NCBI GenBank assembly: GCA_003283905.1
Contig: QBXA01000001.1
Span: forward strand, 62,001-126,000
Direction: 5' to 3'
Length of the DNA stretch: 64,000 nt
Source of the DNA: Pelagibacteraceae bacterium AG-319-F18
GTDB taxonomy: Bacteria; Pseudomonadota; Alphaproteobacteria; Pelagibacterales; Pelagibacteraceae
Positions 7,265-17,470 of the stretch are shown in pieces (within the stretch, counting starts at the first letter, position 1; each line of letters opens with the position of its first letter). The position numbers were made by a program, and so were the translations under genes. The notes beneath the pieces are model-generated. The model saw only the letters and a program-made list of their open reading frames with translations. It did not search any database and was not told the DNA's origin.

Positions 7265-10039
7265 ATGGATAAAATTCAAAAAACAGATCATTTTTATCTT
7301 ATTGATGGTTCAGGATATATTTTTAGAGCTTATTATGCTTTACCACCACTTACTAGAAAAAGTGATGGATTGCCTACAGGGGCTGTCAGTGGTTTTTGTA
7401 GTATGCTTTTTAAACTACTTGAAGATTCAAAGTCAGACCAAAATTTACAAAAACCAACTCATTTTGCAGTAATTTTTGACTCTGCAAGAAAGACATTCAG
7501 GAATGATATTTATAATGATTATAAGGCTAACCGCTCAGAAGCACCTGATGATTTGGCTCCTCAATTTGAATATATTAGAAAGTCTGTACTAGCTTTTAAC
7601 TTACCTTCAGTTGATTTACCTAATTATGAGGCAGATGATTTAATTGCTACTTATGTTGAAAAAATACTAAAGAAAGGTGCCAAAGTTACAATTGTTTCAT
7701 CAGACAAAGATCTAATGCAATTATATAAAAAAGGTGTTCGTATTTTTGACCCTATGAAAAATAAATTTATTTTAGAAGAGGATATTTTTACAAAATTTGG
7801 AGTCGATGCTACAAAAGTAATAGATGTGCAGTCTCTAGCAGGTGATAGTAGCGATAATGTTCCAGGCGTACCAGGAATAGGAGTTAAAACTGCAGCAGAA
7901 CTAATTAATAAGTATGGAACTTTGGAAAAGCTTTTAAAGTCTGCAGGAGAGATAAAACAAAACAAAAGAAGAGAAACATTAATTGAAAATAAAGATAAAG
8001 CATTAATTAGTAAACAGCTTGTAACTTTAATGAAAGATGCTCCGATTAACAGAGAGTTGAAAGAGTTTAAATTAAAAGAGATAGACAAAGATAAACTTTA
8101 TGCTTTTTTAAGAGAGATGGAATTTAACAGACTTTTGAGCTCTGTTATTTCTGCGTATGGTGAACCAAAATTATCAAATACACCTAACGAAATAAAATCA
8201 TTAGATAAACAACAAGCAATTAATAACAAAAATTATCATTTAATTACAAATTCTGAGGAAATAGATGATTGGATAAAAGAGGCTGAAGAGTTAGGAGAGG
8301 TCGCAGTGGATACAGAAACAAATTCTTTAGATCCACATCAAGCAGATTTAGTAGGTGTTTCTCTATGTTCCAAAATTGGCAAAGCTTGTTATATTCCAAT
8401 TGGACACAAATCATCAAAATGTATTAAAAAAGATGTTGTTATTAAAAAATTAAAACCTTTGTTAGAAGATCCCAGTGTCAAAAAGATTGGTCAAAATATT
8501 AAGTTTGATTTTATAGTTTTATATAAACAGGGAATAAAAATTACATCAATGGAAGACACAATGCTTATGTCATATGTATTAGATGCAGGAAAAAACAGAC
8601 ATAACATGGATACGTTATCAGAAATTCATTTGGGCCATAAAACAATTTCTTTTAAAGAAATCGTTGGAACAGGAAAAAAAGAGATAAATTTTAGCGATGT
8701 TGAGATCAATAAAGCTAAAGATTATGCTGCTGAAGACGCAGATATTACTTTTAGATTGTATAAAAAATTTATTAAAAATTTAAAGTTAGAGAAAATGATA
8801 AATATTTATGAAATATTTGAAAAACCGTTAATTAAAATTCTTGCTTTTATGGAAATGGAAGGAATTGAAGTTGATAGTAAATTTCTTAAATCGCTTTCTT
8901 TGAAATTCGAAAAAAAAATTAATAATTTAGAAAAAAAAATTTTTAAAATTTCAAAAAAAGAATTTAATATTGCATCACCCAAACAGTTAGGAGAAATTAT
9001 TTATAATGATCTTAAGATAGCAGGTTTAAAAAAAACTAAAAAGGGTAGTTTCGCAACAAGCGCAAGTGTTCTAGAAGATTTGGCTTTTAAAGGTCGTGAA
9101 TTTCCACAATTAGTTTTAGACTGGAGACAAGTATCAAAACTTAAAAATACTTATTCAGACTCTTTGCCAGAACACATTAACCCTTCAACAAAAAGGGTTC
9201 ATACTTCATTTTTATTGGCAGCTACTACAACTGGCAGATTAGCATCCAGTGATCCAAATTTACAAAATATTCCAATAAAATCAGAAGATGGAAAAGATAT
9301 TAGAAAAGCTTTTGCTGCTAAAAAAGATCATTTACTAATTTCAGCAGATTACAATCAAATTGAAATGAGAATCTTGGCAGATCTTGCAGATGTTAAGGAG
9401 CTTAAAAAAGCTTTTAAAAATAATGAGGATATCCACTCTTTAACAGCTAGTCAGATTTTCAACATAGATATTAAAAAAGTAAATCAAGATCATCGAAGAA
9501 AAGCCAAAGCAATTAATTTTGGAATTATTTATGGAATTTCACAGTATGGTCTAGCAAAACAGATTAATGTTTCAAATTATGAAGCAGAAGAATTCCTAAA
9601 CGCATATTTTGCTAAATTTCCAGAGATAAAAGTTTACATGGATAACACAATTAAGTTTTGTAGAAAAAGTGGCTATGTAAATAATATTTTTGGTAGACGA
9701 TCTCATTTTAATGAAATTAATGATAAAAATTTTAATGTTAGAAATTTTCAAGAGCGGGCTGCAATTAATGCTCCTATACAAGGCTCTGCGTCAGAAATAA
9801 TGCGCTTAGCAATGATTAGATTAGATAAAAGATTGTTAGAACAAAAAAACATTAAATCTAAAATGCTTTTACAAATTCATGATGAGTTAATATTTGAGAT
9901 ACCAAAAAAAGATGAAAAAATAATGGTTAAATTGATAAAAGAAGAAATGACCAGTGTTGCTCAAAGTGACCATCATTCATTTTCAACTCCATTAACTGTT
10001 GATATTAATGTTGGAGATAATTGGGGAATGCTCCATTAA
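7265..10039 (+). CDS. polA: DNA polymerase I
   Basis: A 924-residue, three-domain repair and Okazaki-fragment polymerase. The 5'-3' exonuclease domain occupies about residues 1-290 (YEADDLIATY, GDSSDNVPGVPGIG). The proofreading 3'-5' exonuclease is about 330-510 and keeps its acidic residues (DTETNSLD), so proofreading is probably active. The polymerase domain fills the rest: motif A SADYNQIEMRILA, the O-helix RRKAKAINFGIIYG, and motif C QIHDELIFE. Length and domains are complete. The start follows an AT-rich divergent region shared with bioY. Confidence 0.97.
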   Translation: MDKIQKTDHFYLIDGSGYIFRAYYALPPLTRKSDGLPTGAVSGFCSMLFKLLEDSKSDQNLQKPTHFAVIFDSARKTFRNDIYNDYKANRSEAPDDLAPQFEYIRKSVLAFNLPSVDLPNYEADDLIATYVEKILKKGAKVTIVSSDKDLMQLYKKGVRIFDPMKNKFILEEDIFTKFGVDATKVIDVQSLAGDSSDNVPGVPGIGVKTAAELINKYGTLEKLLKSAGEIKQNKRRETLIENKDKALISKQLVTLMKDAPINRELKEFKLKEIDKDKLYAFLREMEFNRLLSSVISAYGEPKLSNTPNEIKSLDKQQAINNKNYHLITNSEEIDDWIKEAEELGEVAVDTETNSLDPHQADLVGVSLCSKIGKACYIPIGHKSSKCIKKDVVIKKLKPLLEDPSVKKIGQNIKFDFIVLYKQGIKITSMEDTMLMSYVLDAGKNRHNMDTLSEIHLGHKTISFKEIVGTGKKEINFSDVEINKAKDYAAEDADITFRLYKKFIKNLKLEKMINIYEIFEKPLIKILAFMEMEGIEVDSKFLKSLSLKFEKKINNLEKKIFKISKKEFNIASPKQLGEIIYNDLKIAGLKKTKKGSFATSASVLEDLAFKGREFPQLVLDWRQVSKLKNTYSDSLPEHINPSTKRVHTSFLLAATTTGRLASSDPNLQNIPIKSEDGKDIRKAFAAKKDHLLISADYNQIEMRILADLADVKELKKAFKNNEDIHSLTASQIFNIDIKKVNQDHRRKAKAINFGIIYGISQYGLAKQINVSNYEAEEFLNAYFAKFPEIKVYMDNTIKFCRKSGYVNNIFGRRSHFNEINDKNFNVRNFQERAAINAPIQGSASEIMRLAMIRLDKRLLEQKNIKSKMLLQIHDELIFEIPKKDEKIMVKLIKEEMTSVAQSDHHSFSTPLTVDINVGDNWGMLH

Positions 10040-10088
10040 TTTAATTAGATTGCCCAATTTAGAACAATTTAGTATTTTTATATAAGGA

Positions 10089-10796
10089 ATGCATAAACAA
10101 ACTATAGCTTTAATAGATGATGATAGAAATATTCTAACTAGCTTAAGCATTGCCTTAGAAAAAGAGGGTTTTAAAGTTCAAACTTATATTGATGGTGAAA
10201 GTGCATTAATTGGTCTAACCAGAACACCTCCTGATTTAGCAGTGGTTGATATAAAGATGCCTAAGATGGATGGAGAGGAGTTACTTAAAAAGCTTAGAAA
10301 AAAAACATCATTGCCAGTAATTTTTTTGACATCAAAAGACGATGAGATTGATGAGTTGTTAGGATTAAAACTAGGTGCAGATGATTTTGTAAAAAAATCT
10401 GGAGGTTTTTCAATTAAAGTTTTGATTGAAAGAATTAGAGTTCAGCTAAGAAAAAAAGACTCAAATAATAACTTAGAGGAAAATAAAAGTTTAATATCAC
10501 ACGGAAGGCTAAAATTGGATCCATCTCAACTAGAATGTGAGTGGAATAATAAACAACTTCCAGATAAACTGACTACAACAGAATTTTTAATTGTTAAAGA
10601 GTTGGCAAAAAGACCAGGAATTATTAAAGAACGAGCTCAATTAATGGATATTGCTTACAGAGAAGATACCGATATTGAAGATAGAACTATCGATAGTCAT
10701 GTTAAAAGAATTCGTAAAAAATTTAAAAAAGTAGACCCTGATTTTTCAGCTATTGAAACTAGATATGGTAGTGGATATAGATGGAATGTTAGCTAA
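10089..10796 (+). CDS. chvI: OmpR-family response regulator, ChvI type
   Basis: A 235-residue regulator with an N-terminal receiver (IDDDR, Asp54 in VVDIKMPKMDG, KKSGG lysine region) and a C-terminal winged-helix domain (RTIDSHVKRIRKKFK, ETRYGSGYRW). The pairing with the next gene and similarity in layout point to ChvI, which in alphaproteobacteria controls envelope and acid-stress genes with ChvG. An AAGGA ribosome-binding site precedes the ATG. Its stop overlaps the kinase start by one base. Confidence 0.88.
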   Translation: MHKQTIALIDDDRNILTSLSIALEKEGFKVQTYIDGESALIGLTRTPPDLAVVDIKMPKMDGEELLKKLRKKTSLPVIFLTSKDDEIDELLGLKLGADDFVKKSGGFSIKVLIERIRVQLRKKDSNNNLEENKSLISHGRLKLDPSQLECEWNNKQLPDKLTTTEFLIVKELAKRPGIIKERAQLMDIAYREDTDIEDRTIDSHVKRIRKKFKKVDPDFSAIETRYGSGYRWNVS

Positions 10797-12337
10797 TGTT
10801 TAGTAAATACTTAAAAAGTCTATCTATATTAAAAAAATTTTTATTTATAAATTTTATAATTTTTACAATTATTAGTTTATTTACATTTATTTATTTAAAT
10901 AACGTCCAGCCCAATCTAATTAAAAAGAAATCAGTAAATCACTTAAAAGTAATAGATAATACAATTAATAGTCTTGTAAGATTAGATATAAAATTTGATG
11001 CCGATGATATTAGAAAGTTTTTATTTTCAACACGATTTATATTTCAAAACCTTGATAGGGTAATCTTTTTTGATAATGATTTAAATATAGTTGGTGATAC
11101 AGATACTTTAGACCTTGATCCAAGATCTTTTTCTACAAGATTAGATGAAATTGAATTTGAAAGTTTAAATGAGAATGAAAATGATAAAAACGATAAAAAT
11201 GATAATGTTAATTTAACTGAGAATAAAAATTTATCTTTTAAAGATATTTTAAATGAGTATTTAAATTCTGATACTTACGGAAATTTTTACACATTTATAC
11301 AGGAAGATCTTAATCAATTTAAATTAATTACAATTAAAAATGTAATTAAAGATAATTTAAATATTGGATACATTGCTATTACAGAAAATGCTAATGATAT
11401 CAAAATAGCTACTGATGAGAGAAAAGCTTTTGTTGTTAGAACAGCAATTGCTGTGGGTTTTGTAATTCTAATTTTTTCTTTTGTTTTGAGCAAATATTTT
11501 ATTAAACCAATCCAAAATCTTGTAAGTTATACAAAAGTTATTAAAGACAAAAGTCAAACCAAAACAAATATTGAAAGTCTAAAAAGTCGAAATGATGAAT
11601 TAGGACTTTTATCAAATTCACTGGATGATATGACAATTGAACTTCAAAAAAGAGTTGCTCATGCTGAAAATTTTTCCACAGATCTAGTTCATGAAATAAG
11701 AAACCCATTGGCATCTCTTAAAAGTGCTTCTGAGATACTGCAAGATACTAATAACTCTGAACAAAGATTAAAATTATTAAATATTCTTAGCCACGATGTT
11801 TTGAGAATTGAAAGATTAATAACTGATTATTCTCAAATGTTAAAAGATGAAGTGGCTCTTAGTAAAGAAAAAATGAAAAAAATTAATATAGAGCCAATTA
11901 TTAAATCTGTTGTAGAAGATTATAATAATATCCAAAAGGTTAAAAAAAATATCAAAATCAATTATGAAAATGATGGTAATGAAAAATATATTATTAATGG
12001 TATTGAAAACAGAATTGAGCAAATAATTGCTAATTTATTGGATAATTCAATTTCATTTTGTAAAGAAGGTGAAAACATTTTTGTGAATATATCAAACACT
12101 GTAGATAAAAAAATTTTAGTAAAGATTATTGATGACGGCCAAGGATTTAAAGAGAAAGATACGTCAAAAATATTCAAAAGATTTTATAGCAATAGACCAG
12201 ATAAATTTGGAGAACACTCAGGTCTTGGACTAAATATTGTTAAAAATTTAGTTGATCTTCACGAAGGTAAAATTGTAGCATCAAATCGATTAGATAGAGA
12301 TGGTGCAATTGTGGAAATAAGGTTTCCAAGCTTATAA
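10796..12337 (+). CDS. chvG: Sensor histidine kinase, ChvG type
   Basis: A 513-residue inner-membrane kinase. One transmembrane helix lies near residues 13-37, followed by a periplasmic domain with an Asn/Asp-rich low-complexity stretch (about residues 122-143), and a second helix near 207-228. Then come HAMP, the dimerisation/phospho-acceptor helix (LVHEIRNPLASLKSASE, His about 299) and an HATPase domain (N box LLDNSISF, G1 IIDDGQGF, G2 SGLGLNIVKNL). It overlaps chvI by 1 bp and should phosphorylate it. The signal sensed is not evident. Confidence 0.88.
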   Translation: MFSKYLKSLSILKKFLFINFIIFTIISLFTFIYLNNVQPNLIKKKSVNHLKVIDNTINSLVRLDIKFDADDIRKFLFSTRFIFQNLDRVIFFDNDLNIVGDTDTLDLDPRSFSTRLDEIEFESLNENENDKNDKNDNVNLTENKNLSFKDILNEYLNSDTYGNFYTFIQEDLNQFKLITIKNVIKDNLNIGYIAITENANDIKIATDERKAFVVRTAIAVGFVILIFSFVLSKYFIKPIQNLVSYTKVIKDKSQTKTNIESLKSRNDELGLLSNSLDDMTIELQKRVAHAENFSTDLVHEIRNPLASLKSASEILQDTNNSEQRLKLLNILSHDVLRIERLITDYSQMLKDEVALSKEKMKKINIEPIIKSVVEDYNNIQKVKKNIKINYENDGNEKYIINGIENRIEQIIANLLDNSISFCKEGENIFVNISNTVDKKILVKIIDDGQGFKEKDTSKIFKRFYSNRPDKFGEHSGLGLNIVKNLVDLHEGKIVASNRLDRDGAIVEIRFPSL

Positions 12338-12380
12338 ACTTAACTTGATTTGTTAATTGTTAACTGTATAAAACCTTTCA

Positions 12381-13667
12381 ATGGAAGATTTTAAAGTCAA
12401 AGATATATCATCAGCTGAATTTGGTAGAAAAGAAATCTCGATAGCAGAGAGTGAAATGCCGGGGTTAATGGCTTTAAGAGAAGAATATTCTAAAACTAAA
12501 CCTTTAAAAGGTGCAAGAATTATTGGTTGTTTACATATGACTATTCAAACAGCTGTATTAATAGAAACAATAGTTGCTTTAGGAGCTGAAGTGAGATGGT
12601 CTTCATGTAATATTTTTTCAACCCAAGATCATGCTGCTGCTGCAATTGCAAAAGCAGGAATACCTGTTTACGCATGGAAAGGTGAGACCGAAGAGGAATA
12701 TCTATGGTGTATTAAACAAACCATTGTTGGCAAACCTGATTGGAAGCCAAATATGCTTTTAGACGATGGCGGTGACTTAACTGCAATTATGCATAATAAA
12801 TATAAAGATTTAATGAAAGATATAAAAGGAGTTTCAGAAGAAACGACTACTGGAATAAAAGCTTTAAATAAGATGGAAAAAGATAATTCTCTTTTGGTGC
12901 CAGCGATCAATGTTAATGACTCAGTCACTAAATCAAAATTTGATAATTTGTATGGTTGTAGAGAAAGTCTAGTTGATGGAATTAGAAGAGCAACAGATGT
13001 AATGATGTCAGGAAAAATTGCAATCGTAGCAGGCTTTGGAGATGTTGGCAAGGGAAGTGCAGCATCACTAAGACAAAGTGGAGCGAGAGTTTTAGTTACG
13101 GAAGCAGATCCAATCTGCGCATTGCAGGCTGCAATGGAAGGATATGAAGTCGTTTTAATGGAAGAAGCTATTAGTAGAGCAGATATTATTGTAACAGCTA
13201 CGGGGAACAAAGATATAGTTACTGCTGATCATATGAGAGATATGAAGGATAGAGCAATTTTATGCAATATTGGTCACTTTGATAATGAAATTCAAGTTGA
13301 AGCTCTAAAAAACTATAAATGGAGTGAAGTTAAACCACAGGTTCACGAAATAGAATTGCCAAGTAAAAAAAGAATTATTCTATTAGCAGAGGGAAGATTA
13401 GTTAATTTAGGATGTGCAACTGGACATCCAAGTTTTGTTATGAGTGCTTCATTTACAAACCAAGTAATTGCACAGATTGAGCTTTGGAATAATCATAAAA
13501 ATTATGAAAATAAAGTTTATGTACTTCCTAAACATTTAGATGAAAAAGTTGCAACTCTTCATTTAAAAAAAGTTGGTGCTAAACTTACTAAATTATCCAA
13601 AGAACAAGCAGATTATATAAGCGTTGGGACTGAAGGTCCATTCAAACCAGATGCCTATCGCTATTAA
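12381..13667 (+). CDS. ahcY: S-adenosylhomocysteine hydrolase
   Basis: Splits S-adenosylhomocysteine into adenosine and homocysteine, clearing the product of methyltransferases. The 428-residue protein shows the active-site [13 protein letters not shown] region, the Rossmann NAD motif [10 protein letters not shown] and the conserved C-terminal tail KPDAYRY. The 43-base gap upstream is too short for a typical SAH riboswitch. The 3' end overlaps tsaE by 17 bases in another frame, so translation is likely coupled. Confidence 0.96.
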   Translation: MEDFKVKDISSAEFGRKEISIAESEMPGLMALREEYSKTKPLKGARIIGCLHMTIQTAVLIETIVALGAEVRWSSCNIFSTQDHAAAAIAKAGIPVYAWKGETEEEYLWCIKQTIVGKPDWKPNMLLDDGGDLTAIMHNKYKDLMKDIKGVSEETTTGIKALNKMEKDNSLLVPAINVNDSVTKSKFDNLYGCRESLVDGIRRATDVMMSGKIAIVAGFGDVGKGSAASLRQSGARVLVTEADPICALQAAMEGYEVVLMEEAISRADIIVTATGNKDIVTADHMRDMKDRAILCNIGHFDNEIQVEALKNYKWSEVKPQVHEIELPSKKRIILLAEGRLVNLGCATGHPSFVMSASFTNQVIAQIELWNNHKNYENKVYVLPKHLDEKVATLHLKKVGAKLTKLSKEQADYISVGTEGPFKPDAYRY

Positions 13668-14106
13668 AAATAGCATAATAGATATATCTTCAGAAGAGAC
13701 GACCAGAGAATTAGCTAAAGATTTTTCAAATTATCTAACAGGGGGAGAGATAATTTTTTTATATGGAGAAATGGGGGTAGGCAAAACTACTTTTGTAAAA
13801 TATTTGATTAATCAATTTCAAATAAAAAAAAAATTACAAATTACTGAAGTAACGAGTCCAACATTTAACTTACTTAATGAGTACGAGGCAGATGATTTGA
13901 TAATCAAACACTATGATTTATTTAGATTAAAAGATAAATCTGAAGTTAAAAATTTAGATCTGTTTGATAAAAATGAAAATACAATAACACTCATTGAGTG
14001 GCCTGAATTAATTAATAAAGAAAACTTTAAAAAGACTATAGATTTGATGTTTAATTATGAAAATGAATTAAATAATAGATCTGTTAAAATTGATGGTTTA
14101 GACTGA
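13651..14106 (+). CDS. tsaE: tRNA threonylcarbamoyladenosine ATPase TsaE
   Basis: Small P-loop protein that works with TsaB and TsaD to make t6A in tRNAs. The Walker A GEMGVGKT lies about 40 residues from the ATG at 13651, and a Walker B-like ITLIEWPE lies near the C-terminus. I chose the ATG at 13651 (151 residues) over a TTG at 13624 because it gives the usual distance to the P-loop. It is followed by kinase and nucleotidyltransferase genes, the common alphaproteobacterial order tsaE-amgK-murU. Confidence 0.9.
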   Translation: MPIAIKNSIIDISSEETTRELAKDFSNYLTGGEIIFLYGEMGVGKTTFVKYLINQFQIKKKLQITEVTSPTFNLLNEYEADDLIIKHYDLFRLKDKSEVKNLDLFDKNENTITLIEWPELINKENFKKTIDLMFNYENELNNRSVKIDGLD

Positions 14107-14115
14107 TCCTTTAAT

Positions 14116-15066
14116 ATGAAACTTTCAAAAGATTTTAGGAAAATTAAAGGAGATGCATCTTTTAGAAAATTTTATAGAAATATCAAAAAAAATTCAATTA
14201 TAGTATTTGCAAATAGAGAAAAAATTAAAAATTTATTAATTTATGACACAATTAATAAAATCTTAATCAAAAATAATATAATCGCTCCTAAATTATTAAG
14301 TCAAAATTATAAAAAAAATTATATTGAAATACAAGATTTAGGAAACAAAACAATTTATCAAATATTTTTAAAAAATAAAAAAAATCAATATTCAATATTT
14401 AAAAAAGTAATTAATGTTTTGAATAAAATTCAATTAGTTAAAAATAAAAAAATCAAAAATTTCAGAAATGAATTATACCTGATTAAAGATTATAAAAATA
14501 AGATCTTATTAGATGAGACAAAGTTATTTAATTATTGGTATGTTCCAAAAAAATTAAATAAAAAAAAAATCAATACATTTAACAGTAAATTTAATAAAGA
14601 AATTAAGTTATTACTATCTAAATTAAATTTTAGAAATGATACTTTTGTCCATAGAGATTTTCATGTTTCAAACCTAATCATCAATTTAAAAAATCAAATT
14701 GGATTAATTGATAATCAAGATGCTCTTATTGGGAATAAGGCCTACGATTTAGCTTCTTTGATAGATGATGTTAGATACAAAACATCCAATTCACTAAAAG
14801 ACAAAGTTTACAAGTATTATTTAAAGACTAATAAACAAATTGATGCAGATAAATTCAAAAATGATTTTGATATTTTGTCAGTTCTTAGAAATTTGAAGAT
14901 TATTGGTATATTTATGAGGCTAGCAGAGCGAGATAAGAAAAGAAAATACTTAAAACTTATTCCCTATGCGTGGAAGATGATTGATAACAGGATGAGTAAA
15001 AATAAAGTTTTGGATAATTTGAAGTTTTTATTAGCATCTAATTTTCCTAAATTTATAACTAAATAA
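14116..15066 (+). CDS. amgK: Aminoglycoside-phosphotransferase-fold sugar kinase, AmgK-like
   Basis: A 316-residue kinase with the APH fold. The catalytic loop FVHRDFHVSNLI and the metal-binding IGLIDNQDA are present. In other Gram-negatives the AmgK enzyme in this tsaE-linked position phosphorylates the anomeric carbon of MurNAc or GlcNAc to recycle cell wall. The next gene encodes a matching nucleotidyltransferase 1 base away. The symbol rests on synteny plus fold; this copy is lysine-rich and divergent. Confidence 0.7.
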   Translation: MKLSKDFRKIKGDASFRKFYRNIKKNSIIVFANREKIKNLLIYDTINKILIKNNIIAPKLLSQNYKKNYIEIQDLGNKTIYQIFLKNKKNQYSIFKKVINVLNKIQLVKNKKIKNFRNELYLIKDYKNKILLDETKLFNYWYVPKKLNKKKINTFNSKFNKEIKLLLSKLNFRNDTFVHRDFHVSNLIINLKNQIGLIDNQDALIGNKAYDLASLIDDVRYKTSNSLKDKVYKYYLKTNKQIDADKFKNDFDILSVLRNLKIIGIFMRLAERDKKRKYLKLIPYAWKMIDNRMSKNKVLDNLKFLLASNFPKFITK

Positions 15067-15067
15067 C

Positions 15068-15757
15068 ATGAAAATTAATACAGCCTTAATTTTGTGCGCA
15101 GGATTTGGAAAAAGATTAAATCCACTAACGTTAGATAGTCCAAAACCTTTGATCAAATTGAATAATATTACAGTACTTGAAACTTGCATTAAATTAATTG
15201 AAAGTTTGGGTATACAAGAAATTATTCTCAATACATTTTATCTAAAAGATCAAATTCATAATTTTATAAATCATAAAAAATTTAAATCTAAAATTACAAT
15301 TATTGAAGATGGTAAGAATATTCTTAATACAGGTGGTGGCATAAACAATATGATGCATCATACGAATGAGGATGATTTTTTAATATTTAATCCAGATACA
15401 ATATGGAAAACACATTATTCTAAAGAAATTATTGAGATGGAAAAGATATATTTTTCTAAAAAATTAAAAAATATACTTTTATTAGTTAAAAAAGAATTAA
15501 GTTTTGATAAGAATTTGAACGGGGATTTTGATCTCAAAGATAATTTAATTATAAAAAATAATGAAAGAAAGTTTATTTATACAGGATGCCAAATAATGAA
15601 TAAAAAACTTCTTTCTGATTATAAAGATGAAAATTTTTCAATAACAAATGTATGGAATGATCTTATTAAAAAAAAAGAATTATATGGCTACGAGACTAAT
15701 AATGATTTTTATCATTTAACAGATCTTGAAACTTTTAGAAAACTACAAGATCTTTAG
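15068..15757 (+). CDS. murU: Sugar-1-phosphate nucleotidyltransferase, MurU-like
   Basis: A 229-residue nucleotidyltransferase. The N-terminal signature (LCAGFGKRLNPLT, then SPKPLIKL) binds the nucleotide, and FNPDTIW is the metal-binding motif. Beside the AmgK-like kinase it most likely makes UDP-MurNAc from MurNAc-1-phosphate, bypassing de novo synthesis. An alternative is a general UTP/CTP sugar-phosphate transferase. Its 3' end overlaps the convergent gpmA by 23 bases. Confidence 0.72.
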   Translation: MKINTALILCAGFGKRLNPLTLDSPKPLIKLNNITVLETCIKLIESLGIQEIILNTFYLKDQIHNFINHKKFKSKITIIEDGKNILNTGGGINNMMHHTNEDDFLIFNPDTIWKTHYSKEIIEMEKIYFSKKLKNILLLVKKELSFDKNLNGDFDLKDNLIIKNNERKFIYTGCQIMNKKLLSDYKDENFSITNVWNDLIKKKELYGYETNNDFYHLTDLETFRKLQDL

Positions 15758-16448
15758 CTCTTTCTTTATCTAAGTATTTACAATCTATAATTTTCTTTTC
15801 TTTATCTAAATTTATTAATAGTGGATTTCCAGTTGGAATCTCTAATTTAGATATTTGATTTTCATCTAATTTAAATAAATATTTACATAACGCTCTTATT
15901 GAGTTTCCGTGTGCAGAAATTAAAATATTATTATTTGAAGTTTTATTTTCAAGTTTTTGTTTATAAAATTCTAGCACTCTTTCATAAGTATCTTTAAGAG
16001 ACTCTGTATCGGGGATAAGATTAATTGGTATTTCTTTATAGGTTTCAATATTTATAGGATGGTAAGGATTATTTTTATCTAGAGGATCAGGTCGTAAATC
16101 CCAAGAACGTCTAAATTGATGAACTTTTTTTTCTCCAAGTTTGATTTTCATTTCATCTTTATTTAGACCAGTAAGCGACCCATAGTGTCTTTCGTTTAAT
16201 TGCCAAGCTTCATAAGAAATTTTTTTATCTTGTAATATTTCTTTTATCAATTTTAGTGTATTTTTAGCTCTTAATTGAAAAGATGAATAATAAATATCAA
16301 TATTAATATTATTTGATTTTATTAATTTACCCGCCTTTCTAGCCTCTGACTTTCCATTTTCTGTCAAATCTACATCAACCCATCCAGTGAATTTCTTTTC
16401 AAGATTCCACACACTTTGGCCATGTCTAACTAAAATTAAATAACTCAT
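15735..16448 (-). CDS. gpmA: 2,3-bisphosphoglycerate-dependent phosphoglycerate mutase
   Basis: Interconverts 3- and 2-phosphoglycerate in central carbon metabolism. The phosphohistidine signature LVRHGQSVWN is at residues 6-15, and the second catalytic histidine is in ISAHGNSIRAL. The ERHYG stretch and 237-residue length fit the cofactor-dependent dPGM class rather than a general histidine phosphatase. It stands alone on the minus strand. Confidence 0.93.
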   Translation of the reverse strand: MSYLILVRHGQSVWNLEKKFTGWVDVDLTENGKSEARKAGKLIKSNNINIDIYYSSFQLRAKNTLKLIKEILQDKKISYEAWQLNERHYGSLTGLNKDEMKIKLGEKKVHQFRRSWDLRPDPLDKNNPYHPINIETYKEIPINLIPDTESLKDTYERVLEFYKQKLENKTSNNNILISAHGNSIRALCKYLFKLDENQISKLEIPTGNPLLINLDKEKKIIDCKYLDKERAKDLVVF

Positions 16449-16494
16449 TTGTTTATCTTTTAAAGTAATTTATAAAATAAGACTATATAATTTA

Positions 16495-16890
16495 ATGATT
16501 AATTTTTTCTCAAAATATAAATTTATTTTTTATCTATCCAATTTTATTTTGATACTTTTATATTTATTTCCTGGAAGTTTATTAGGTTGTTATTTATATG
16601 ATGATTGCAAATCTCAACCGCAAATAACACCAGATTTTATTGTTTCAACCAATCATCTTTACGCTTTTGTGGTTCTTTCAATTTTAGGTTATTTAACTTT
16701 TAAAAAATCAACCCAATTTATTTTTTTGAGTTTTTACTTGATATTTTTATCCATAATACTTGAAATATTGCATTACTTTATACCAGAGAGAAGTTTCGAA
16801 TTCTCTGATTTATTTGGAAATCTTGCAGGTGTAATTATAGTCATATTTATATTTTACTTTTTTAAAAAAAATGAAAATTTTAAAAATTAA
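16495..16890 (+). CDS. VanZ-like small membrane protein
   Basis: A 131-residue protein with four hydrophobic segments. The last third, with EILHYFIPERSFEFSDLFGNLAGV, carries the VanZ-family pattern (acidic residue in a helix, then an R...D...N..G loop). The family is loosely linked to envelope traits; no activity can be assigned here. It overlaps the lipoprotein gene downstream by 20 bases, suggesting coupling with a cell-wall gene. Confidence 0.6.
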   Translation: MINFFSKYKFIFYLSNFILILLYLFPGSLLGCYLYDDCKSQPQITPDFIVSTNHLYAFVVLSILGYLTFKKSTQFIFLSFYLIFLSIILEILHYFIPERSFEFSDLFGNLAGVIIVIFIFYFFKKNENFKN

Positions 16891-17470
16891 TTATTTATTT
16901 CTTTTAGTTATTTTAATTTCAGGCTGCTCTTCTGTACCTAGCAATACATCAAATAGTTGTTCGATATTTAGCGAAAGATATATGTGGTATAAACATGCAA
17001 AAAAAGCTGAGAAAAAATGGGGGACTCCTATTTATTTACAGCTTGCAATTATAAAAATGGAGTCCAGCTTTGACTGGTTAGCAAAGCCACCAAGACAGAA
17101 ACTATTTAAAGTAGTCCCCTATAAAAGACCATCAAGCTCTTTTGGTTATTCACAAGCTGTTAAGGGAACATGGAAACAATATAAAAATGAAACAGGAAAT
17201 AAATATGCTACAAGATCGAGATTTAAAGACAGCGTAGATTTTATTGGTTGGTATACAAATAAAACTGAAAAAATTTTAAAAGTTTCAAAAAAAGATGCAT
17301 TCAAACAGTATATTGCTTATCATGAAGGGTGGGGAAATTTTAAAAATTATAAGAGCAATAAAAAAGTAATAAACTTAGCTAAAAGAGTTGAAAAACAATC
17401 AAATATTTACAAACAACAGTTATCAGAATGTAAAAATTCTTTATCCTTAAAAAAATATATTATCTTTTAA
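16871..17470 (+). CDS. Lytic-transglycosylase-like lipoprotein
   Basis: A 199-residue lipoprotein: a signal peptide ends in the lipobox ISGC near residue 19. The mature part resembles an SLT lysozyme-fold domain, with a candidate catalytic glutamate in IKMESSFDW and the following SSFGYSQAVKGTW, typical of the GxxQ region of transglycosylases. It would cut peptidoglycan at the outer membrane. The nearby amgK/murU pair would recycle such products. The exact family is uncertain. Confidence 0.65.
   Translation: MKILKINYLFLLVILISGCSSVPSNTSNSCSIFSERYMWYKHAKKAEKKWGTPIYLQLAIIKMESSFDWLAKPPRQKLFKVVPYKRPSSSFGYSQAVKGTWKQYKNETGNKYATRSRFKDSVDFIGWYTNKTEKILKVSKKDAFKQYIAYHEGWGNFKNYKSNKKVINLAKRVEKQSNIYKQQLSECKNSLSLKKYIIF

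Noticed and set aside
7651-8088. 145-codon ORF antisense to polA
   Set aside because: Shadow of the exonuclease domain coding frame.
12338-12380. Possible SAM or SAH riboswitch before ahcY
   Set aside because: The gap is only 43 bases and shows no stable stem-loop core.
12668-13210. 180-codon ORF antisense to ahcY
   Set aside because: Mirror of the conserved ahcY coding frame; no independent start signal or family resemblance.
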